Origin: CAZRCG01 sp964598565
GTDB lineage: Bacteria; Bdellovibrionota; UBA2394
Direction: 5' to 3'
DNA: 64,000 nt
Assembly (NCBI GenBank): GCA_964598565.1
Contig: CAZRCG010000010.1
Coordinates: 26,428 to 90,427 of the forward strand
Part shown: positions 58,666-64,000 of the stretch, one piece after another
How the letters are laid out: each line of letters starts with the position of its first letter
Numbering within the stretch: the stretch's first letter is position 1
Translations under genes and position numbers: made by a program
Notes under the pieces: model-generated
Database searches by the model: none
The model's input: the letters and a program-made list of their open reading frames with translations, nothing else
What the model was told of the DNA's origin: nothing

Positions 58666-58950
58666 ATGAATTACGATCACAACGAATCGAACCAAGGATC
58701 TCAAAGCGAATCAGACCTGCGTGCTGAACTAGAGCGGCTGAAGGCTGAAAATGAAAGTCTCAAGCAAGCTCGACCGGTTCGCGGCGTGCTTTCTATGAAA
58801 GTCAGTGAAAAAGGGGCGCTTTCTGTTTACGGATTGGGCCGTTTTCCCGTCACCTTGTACAAAGAGCAGTGGATAAAGCTTTTGGGTATGACGGACGAAA
58901 TTCGCGAGTTTATCAAGACCAACGAATCTCGACTGAAAACCAAAGACTGA
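58666..58950 (+). CDS. small conserved coiled-coil protein
   Basis: A 94-residue soluble protein. Residues 14-36 (SESDLRAELERLKAENESL) form a short coiled coil. The remaining part, with VLSMKVSEKGALSVYGLGRF, PVTLYKEQWIKLLG and IREFIKTNESRLK, is a highly patterned stretch I recognise from small hypothetical proteins conserved across many bacteria, with no assigned function as far as I know. It lies 40 bases after dapF and may be cotranscribed. There is no hydrophobic signal. The start ATG has no clear ribosome site. Confidence 0.7.
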   Translation: MNYDHNESNQGSQSESDLRAELERLKAENESLKQARPVRGVLSMKVSEKGALSVYGLGRFPVTLYKEQWIKLLGMTDEIREFIKTNESRLKTKD

Positions 58951-59011
58951 CGCCTTTGTGAGCGGATACCCGTGAACTGATTCCCTCGATTTTATTTGAA
59001 GTTTGTCTAAG

Positions 59012-59227
59012 TTAATGAGAGGCCGTATCGCTTGAGGTGAGAGATTCGGCAGACGTAAAGTCGTAGTCTGCTTCAGAGCCAAGGGCTTTAAGGTATTGCT
59101 CACGCTCTTGCTTAGTCATAAATCCGTGCTGAATTTTCTTCTCCATCAGGCGAAGATCGTATTTAGTTTCTTCGGCTGTGTGAGACAGAATTACCTGAGT
59201 TCCTGAAGGACTTGATGTTTTTCCCAT
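59012..59227 (-). CDS. small hypothetical protein
   Basis: A 71-residue protein starting at ATG 59227 (MGKTSSPSGTQVIL); a longer in-frame start at 59263 would overlap the acyl-CoA dehydrogenase promoter region. The central part (HTAEETKYDLRLMEKKIQHG, then FMTKQEREQYLKALGSEADYDF) is a helical, charged segment that looks conserved in character, possibly a small protein or subunit with a helix-turn-helix-like pair. The tail is Ser/Thr-rich. No ribosome site is convincing. It is divergent from the acyl-CoA dehydrogenase gene and convergent with the small coiled-coil gene. Function unknown. Confidence 0.5.
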   Translation of the reverse strand: MGKTSSPSGTQVILSHTAEETKYDLRLMEKKIQHGFMTKQEREQYLKALGSEADYDFTSAESLTSSDTASH

Positions 59228-59237
59228 GCAAGATGAT

Positions 59238-59266
59238 TTGCCTCTGGATGACAATAAGGTCAAGAT
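59238..59266 (+). promoter_or_regulatory. possible promoter of the acyl-CoA dehydrogenase gene
   Basis: TTGCCT (59238-59243), a 17-base spacer and CAAGAT (59261-59266) end six bases before ATG 59273. AAGG lies 16 bases before the ATG, too far for normal initiation, so a leaderless mRNA is again suggested. Confidence 0.35.
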
Positions 59267-59272
59267 TTCTTT

Positions 59273-60997
59273 ATGAAATCAAGTGCTTCGAATTCAAAAG
59301 AAAGTGACAGCTTTTCGCTCGCCCTGTTTAATGGCTACCTTTTAGAGAACCAGATTTTGCCCTATCCTAAGCCCGATAGCACCTCTTGGGACCAAATTAC
59401 AGACCTCGTCGATCGTTTTTCAGGCGATGTGGACTCTAAGAAAATTGATGAGGAGTCCAAAATTCCTCCAGAGTTGATTGATTCGATGAAGCAGATGGGC
59501 CTCTTTGGCATGATTATTCCCGAAGAATTTGGCGGCTTTGGGCTCGGGCAAACAGGCTATTCAAAGGTGATGGAAAAGATGGTGCAGGTGGACCCTTCGC
59601 TTACCATTACTCTGGGTGCTCACCAATCGATTGGGCTTAAGGGGCTTCTTATTTTTGGTACGGATAAACAAAAAAAGACTTATTTACCTCGTTTGGCCAC
59701 TGGCGAGATGGTGGCGGCGTTTGCGCTCACCGAGCCTACGAGTGGAAGTGACGCTCAATCGATCAAGACCAAGGCCAAACTATCGAGTGATGGAAACCAC
59801 TATATTCTGAATGGATCGAAACTGTGGATTACTAATGGAGGCCTTGCCGACTATTTCACCGTATTTGCCAAGGTCGATGTCATCCAAGATGGTGAGACCA
59901 AAGAAAAGGTAACGGCGTTCATCGTCGAGCGCTCAATGGGTGTTAAAAGTCTTGGTGAAGAGCACAAGCTTGGTATCAAGGGGTCGTCAACGGTTCAACT
60001 TGTTTTAGAAGATGTGAAGGTGCCCGCTGAAAATATTTTGGGCGAGGTTGGTAAGGGCTTCAAGGTAGCCATGAATATTTTAAATAGCGGACGTCTGGGA
60101 TTGGCGGCTGGTTGCGTGGGGGGGAGTAAGTTCATGTTGCGAGAAGCGGTGAAATATGCCGTGGAACGCAAGCAATTCGATCGCCGGCTCTGTGACTTTA
60201 AGATGCTCAAAGCCTATATCGCTCAAATGGAAGTGACGACCTATGTGCTTGAGAGCATGGTCTATCTGACCACCGATTGGGTGGATAGAGGAGTCAGCGA
60301 CTACTCCATGGAGTCGGCCATTTGCAAAGTGTTTGGATCTGAAACTCTCTGGGACAATGTGAATCGCTCCCTCCAGATTGCGGGCGGTAACGGATATATG
60401 AAAGATTATCCCTTTGAGCGTTCGCTGCGTGACTCGAGAATCAATCTTATTTTTGAGGGCACCAACGAGATACTCCGACTCTTTATTTCACTGACGGGGC
60501 TTCAAGCGGTAGCGTATCAGCTGAAAGGCACTCAGGCTGCCGTGCAACAACTTTATGCAGAACCCATCAAGGGATTTGGGGCTTTTTACGACTATGCGAC
60601 GAAGCGGCTACGTCAGAAATTTTCGCCTGAGATGGCAAAAAAATTACATCCTCTTTTGGCGCCTCAAATAAAACATTTGGGACTTTCAATTGCCGCACTT
60701 TCAGAATCTGCGGAGATGGTCGTTAAGAAATATAAGAAGGACGTCGTAGAAGAGCAGCATGATTTGCGGAGAATTGCAGATATTACGATTGATTGCTTTG
60801 CGATGGCATCGGTGCTGGCGCGTGTGACTTCAGAAATCGAAGCTAAGGGCCAAGACGAAACATTGCATGAGCGTCAGATCGCGGCTGTTTTTTGTTCTGA
60901 GGCGCGTCGACGAGTTCGAACCAATGCGCGGGGGCTTGAGACCAATAAAGATAAAGCCCTCGATGCAATTTGTGATCGCGTTGTGAAGCGCTCTTAG
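59273..60997 (+). CDS. acyl-CoA dehydrogenase, very-long-chain type
   Basis: A 574-residue flavoenzyme oxidising acyl-CoA in beta-oxidation. The length, with a C-terminal extension of about 150 residues beyond the core, matches the VLCAD/ACAD9 group. Motifs are AFALTEPTSGSDAQSIKT, LNGSKLWITNGGLADYF, GIKGSSTVQLVLEDVKVP, the FAD segment QIAGGNGYMKDYPFERSLRD and FEGTNEILRLF with the catalytic Glu. The C-terminal extension probably mediates membrane contact or dimerisation. No other fatty-acid oxidation genes are adjacent. The ATG has no near Shine-Dalgarno and follows a promoter by six bases. Confidence 0.93.
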   Translation: MKSSASNSKESDSFSLALFNGYLLENQILPYPKPDSTSWDQITDLVDRFSGDVDSKKIDEESKIPPELIDSMKQMGLFGMIIPEEFGGFGLGQTGYSKVMEKMVQVDPSLTITLGAHQSIGLKGLLIFGTDKQKKTYLPRLATGEMVAAFALTEPTSGSDAQSIKTKAKLSSDGNHYILNGSKLWITNGGLADYFTVFAKVDVIQDGETKEKVTAFIVERSMGVKSLGEEHKLGIKGSSTVQLVLEDVKVPAENILGEVGKGFKVAMNILNSGRLGLAAGCVGGSKFMLREAVKYAVERKQFDRRLCDFKMLKAYIAQMEVTTYVLESMVYLTTDWVDRGVSDYSMESAICKVFGSETLWDNVNRSLQIAGGNGYMKDYPFERSLRDSRINLIFEGTNEILRLFISLTGLQAVAYQLKGTQAAVQQLYAEPIKGFGAFYDYATKRLRQKFSPEMAKKLHPLLAPQIKHLGLSIAALSESAEMVVKKYKKDVVEEQHDLRRIADITIDCFAMASVLARVTSEIEAKGQDETLHERQIAAVFCSEARRRVRTNARGLETNKDKALDAICDRVVKRS

Positions 60998-61074
60998 AGC
61001 CCCGACAACAAAATCACGTTTTTGGCGGGCTCCTTGTTTCACAAGGGATATCCGTTGCAGCTTCGGACGCTCTC

Positions 61075-62388
61075 TTACCGTGTCGCAAAATAAACAGGGC
61101 TCAAATACGTATTGTTAAAATCAAGATAAGCTCGATCTAATTTTTCCTGAAGGTTTTGAATCCATACTTGAGGGTCATCAGGGTAAGCTCGGCCAATTTT
61201 GTGAAAGATGCGGGGTTCGGAGTCATTCACATCAGTCCAAAAAATGGCCTTTTCTCGTGCGTCGTTAATCAGTTTACTGAGCTTTTCCATGCGAGCATTG
61301 AACGTTTGTACAATCTGTTGATGGTCGGCGAGAGCGGCGTTTCGATGAGAGGTCGTCAGCTGACGAAGAGTATGAGCTCGTTCATTGGCCAGGTTCATCT
61401 GATGCCAATCGAGTGACCTTATCGTTTGAGAAATTTGCATTCCCAGAGCATCAACTTGATCGAGAAGAGCGTGGGTTTCTTTCCAGTTCTCAAGAGCACT
61501 GCGGAGGGTCATCTGAGCATAGTCCTGAGTCACAGAGTCATCAGAATTCAATCGACGCTGCAAGTCAGCATTGGGCTTTGCCTCCACAAAGCTTCGACTC
61601 AAATATTTTTGATTGGGCTCTAGCCAAATATGCATCAAGCCCGCTCGTCTTTGGCTCTCTTTGAGAAGACTCATATAGCGCCTCACCGAAGCGCTAAGAT
61701 TTTGAATTAAAGCGTCTTGATTCTGTGTGGAGACTTGTGGCGGTACCGGTGAATGTGTCGGTGCCGCCGTTGGCGTGGGAATATATGCAGGTCGTGATAC
61801 GACAGGTGCTGCAGTAGTTGTTGGGGTAGTGACTGCAACAGGGGCGGACGTTATCGATACTTGAATAATAGGCCTCGGTTGACGAGATGATATTAGTGAT
61901 GGCGCTGACATGGGTACGGCAGCTCGATGCATAATTCTATCTATCTGAACCGAAAAACTGGGAGTGGCTGTGGGAGAACATATCTCGATGGGCTTATGTC
62001 GCTGAGGAATGATCAGGGACTCAGCTCTCGGCGATAAAAAACGTTTCTTTGCAGGACTTTGTTTAAGTTGTTCACTCTGAATTCTAGTGTCAGAAGATTT
62101 CTCTGATCGGACGCTTTTTTCTACAGAATCTTTCTGCCGATCTCTTTTCTTAAGCTGTCCGTGAAAGAGCTTTCCTAGCCAGGTCTTTCGCTCTCGTTTT
62201 GGCTCTCTATCAGACGAAGCCATGACTGGACCTAAACAAATCTGGCAGCCCAGAGCAGCCATCATGGTTATGAGGCCTATGGGTCGGAGTGATCGAGGCG
62301 ATGGTACTGCAGTGGCCGTAATCGCAAAGTTTGTACTGAGGGACTTTGGCTCCACGATCGAACGGCTCAATGTAGGATTGTATGCCAT
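61075..62388 (-). CDS. exported or anchored protein with Pro/Thr-rich linker
   Basis: A 437-residue protein I do not recognise. A hydrophobic segment occurs only at residues 37-56 (IGLITMMAALGCQICLGPVM), so either it is an anchored protein with a long N-tail or translation starts later, for example at the ATG codons encoding residues 42-43. A very basic stretch follows (KRERKTWLGKLFHGQLKKRD), then a long Ala/Pro/Thr/Ser-rich linker (about 170-250, TAAPVVSRPAYIPTPTAAP). The C-terminal 190 residues form a helical, soluble domain (ESQRRAGLMHIWLEPNQKYL, NLQEKLDRAYLDFNNTYL). GAGGGT is directly next to the ATG at 62388. Function unknown. Confidence 0.6.
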   Translation of the reverse strand: MAYNPTLSRSIVEPKSLSTNFAITATAVPSPRSLRPIGLITMMAALGCQICLGPVMASSDREPKRERKTWLGKLFHGQLKKRDRQKDSVEKSVRSEKSSDTRIQSEQLKQSPAKKRFLSPRAESLIIPQRHKPIEICSPTATPSFSVQIDRIMHRAAVPMSAPSLISSRQPRPIIQVSITSAPVAVTTPTTTAAPVVSRPAYIPTPTAAPTHSPVPPQVSTQNQDALIQNLSASVRRYMSLLKESQRRAGLMHIWLEPNQKYLSRSFVEAKPNADLQRRLNSDDSVTQDYAQMTLRSALENWKETHALLDQVDALGMQISQTIRSLDWHQMNLANERAHTLRQLTTSHRNAALADHQQIVQTFNARMEKLSKLINDAREKAIFWTDVNDSEPRIFHKIGRAYPDDPQVWIQNLQEKLDRAYLDFNNTYLSPVYFATR

Positions 62389-62541
62389 ACCCTCAATGGC
62401 TGCAGGATCTATGCCAAACTATCTCCTGGAAATGCCTAACTATCTCCTTGGAATCACAAAGATTCTGAATTTTATGATGTAGATTTTGGTGTAGATTTTG
62501 GACACACCTGGGACATTTTTGTTACTGGGGGAGTTCATTCC

Positions 62542-63972
62542 TTACTCCGACTTTACTGCTTCGGCGACCGGCGCCAAGATGGAGTTCCGCCAAAGCTCGT
62601 ATACACCTGACTCCAAAAGAAATTGACGGGTAATAGTGACTGAATCCGAGACATTGCTCATAAGCTTTCGAATGGCGTCTTGCTGTAGCTGAAGAAGCCG
62701 TGCCTTTTCAAGACGAGATGCCAACGGATGCGATAACCAATTATAAAGTAGGAGTCGCAGATGAATCTGGCTTTCTTCGTTTTCTAAGATGCTCGTCCAG
62801 GTTGGCTGAAAGGACTTTGCTTCAGAATTCCATAAAATGTCATAGACCCCGTCTGCCCAGAAAGCCGTGTCCTTTAAAGGATGCATCGGCACCCACTCAA
62901 ACAGTGCTCTCGATGGGTTGGCTCCCTTCGTCTTAAGTTCAAATCCATAATCTCCACTTTTAAGGCGATCCCCTAGACGATCAGCCAAGACTTCAAAGTC
63001 AGAGTAGCGGCGATTCACGCTTCGCAACTGCACTCCAAGTTTGTCTGTCTTTGCACGATATTTGTCGGAAAAGTGGAGCCCAATATACCCAAGCTTAAAA
63101 TCATTGCCGATCACCGGCACCTGACCAGTTCTCGATGTTGCCTGAAGGCGTCTCAGTATGGACTGAACCATGCTTGCATTCCACACGCCCCATTCGATAT
63201 CGCCGGTTATTGCGCGCTGGATCTTAATTGGCAACTCTTTCTCAATGACAGTTATCATCTCAGCAAGAGTATGGGTTCGTGCGAGAAACTCCGTGAGGCG
63301 AAGGCTTTCGTCTTCACTGTGTTTTAATCTTTCCATCGGAAAATCGACTACAATGTGCTGGTGCGCATGCGGCCAACGAATACCTACCGCATCAAATAGT
63401 TTCCAAACCGCTTGTTGAACACGAGAGGGTCGAACATTATCGACCCGAAAATGAAATTCCACTCGCGATGCATCATGAATGGTATCTGGGCTACCATGAT
63501 GAAGCTCCCGATCGCCTGCAAAAGCTGAAAGATCGAGCCACTGAGACCCCTGATTCACTTCTCGTACCAGTTCAAAACCATGGAGTACCGGATCATGAAA
63601 AAAACTCTGGCGAGCACCAGACCCGTGCTTACGCAAGAGATTCAGTGCGGTGAGACTATCTCTGTTAAGAATCGCATTTTTCCAAAGCGGACGCACTCTC
63701 TTGTTCGAAGGCTCGATAAGAGCAAATACCCCCGCCGCATCCCTGGTCAGAGCTCCGTTTCGAAAAACCCAGGGCTCTGTTTCAATGGCGGAGCTCACGC
63801 CGTCATAAGCACGATCGTTTGCGAGACGAGCAAGACCTGTGAGACATTGCGCCGCTGAAGGTTGTGCTGTCGGAGTGGCGTAGGTCTCGTAGACGAGGCT
63901 TAGGCCAAGCGCTAGAAGCAAGATCGACTTCCAGTGACGATTTATTCTAATGTTTGTATTACTTAATCTCAT
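62542..63972 (-). CDS. exported protein of unknown function
   Basis: A 476-residue protein starting at ATG 63972 with a signal peptide (INRHWKSILLLALGLSLVYE, cleavage after TYA). A GTG at 63993 just inside the right edge would add seven basic residues, and a true start beyond the window cannot be excluded. The mature protein mixes helices and strands with many His and Trp residues (HAHQHIVVDFPMERL, SGDYGFELKTKGAN). It has one Cys. No catalytic motif is recognised. It is followed by another exported unknown on the same strand; the 153 bases between contain short direct repeats only. Confidence 0.65.
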   Translation of the reverse strand: MRLSNTNIRINRHWKSILLLALGLSLVYETYATPTAQPSAAQCLTGLARLANDRAYDGVSSAIETEPWVFRNGALTRDAAGVFALIEPSNKRVRPLWKNAILNRDSLTALNLLRKHGSGARQSFFHDPVLHGFELVREVNQGSQWLDLSAFAGDRELHHGSPDTIHDASRVEFHFRVDNVRPSRVQQAVWKLFDAVGIRWPHAHQHIVVDFPMERLKHSEDESLRLTEFLARTHTLAEMITVIEKELPIKIQRAITGDIEWGVWNASMVQSILRRLQATSRTGQVPVIGNDFKLGYIGLHFSDKYRAKTDKLGVQLRSVNRRYSDFEVLADRLGDRLKSGDYGFELKTKGANPSRALFEWVPMHPLKDTAFWADGVYDILWNSEAKSFQPTWTSILENEESQIHLRLLLYNWLSHPLASRLEKARLLQLQQDAIRKLMSNVSDSVTITRQFLLESGVYELWRNSILAPVAEAVKSE

Positions 63973-64000
63973 ACGTCTTTTTCTTGGCACCACCTGCGGC

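Noticed and set aside
62400..62505. Short direct repeats (AACTATCTCC and TGTAGATTTTGG pairs) as a regulatory element or small gene
   Set aside because: Two short copies each, no promoter fit and no plausible peptide with a ribosome site.
1..64000. tRNA, rRNA, complete insertion sequences or prophage
   Set aside because: No T-loop and acceptor pattern, transposase, integrase or structural phage genes were seen; the T5-A1-like gene stands alone without phage neighbours.

Overview
This 64 kb window is chromosomal DNA of a Gram-negative, respiring, peptidoglycan-containing bacterium. It carries a mitochondrial-type aconitase, a B-type succinate dehydrogenase (sdhCAB), an LDH-like malate dehydrogenase, murein-recycling genes (ldcA, mpl), dapF, rpoH, a squalene-hopene cyclase and many exported proteins of unknown function. 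Large secreted peptidases, pilin-like proteins, an FHA-free Ser/Thr kinase, FIST, PilZ and HDOD proteins, and an HNH protein of a type I associate with Bdellovibrio all point to the Bdellovibrionota (old Deltaproteobacteria). That placement is inference from gene content, not from a marker tree.

Layout. 1-1016: start of an exported protein (minus) and a VapBC-type toxin-antitoxin pair. 1042-6921: DMT exporter plus deoxyhypusine-synthase-like gene (minus), an HDOD protein, aconitase and a small membrane protein. 6989-16138: an exported-protein island with two related large pilin-like proteins flanking a tandem pair of S8 subtilisin-like lipoproteins (the second lacks the catalytic Asp), followed by an HEXXH metallopeptidase. 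16171-21012: sdhCAB and a sigma-54 activator. 21033-21377: remnant of an AAA_14/DUF4143-type ATPase. 21497-30217: MgtC, SDR, then a minus-strand operon (methyltransferase-like, S41 peptidase, speA), a small Cys-rich exported protein, mdh and a DUF4388-like protein. 30197-37797 (minus): rpoH behind a degenerate peptidase-like membrane protein, an HNH protein, an array of degenerate repeats, a Ycf46-like AAA ATPase, and a rhomboid/kinase pair. 37947-40071: PilZ, FtsB-like, FIST. 40138-43037: SulP transporter and a ROK kinase. 43181-47528: a sigma/anti-sigma-like membrane protein and an ldcA - serine hydrolase - mpl operon. 47538-52438: exported proteins including an outer-membrane barrel, an HAD-like protein and a 766-residue metallophosphoesterase resembling phage T5 A1. 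52581-60997: ABC-F ATPase, srkA, squalene-hopene cyclase, dapF, small proteins and an acyl-CoA dehydrogenase. 61075-63972: two exported proteins of unknown function.

Three things stand out. First, the exported T5-A1-like protein. Second, the protease/pilin island with a probable pseudoprotease. Third, at least nine transcription-unit heads have a sigma-70-like promoter placed so that the -10 box ends 5-7 nt before the start codon and no Shine-Dalgarno sequence is present, which suggests widespread leaderless mRNAs. No tRNA, rRNA, CRISPR array or intact mobile element was seen.
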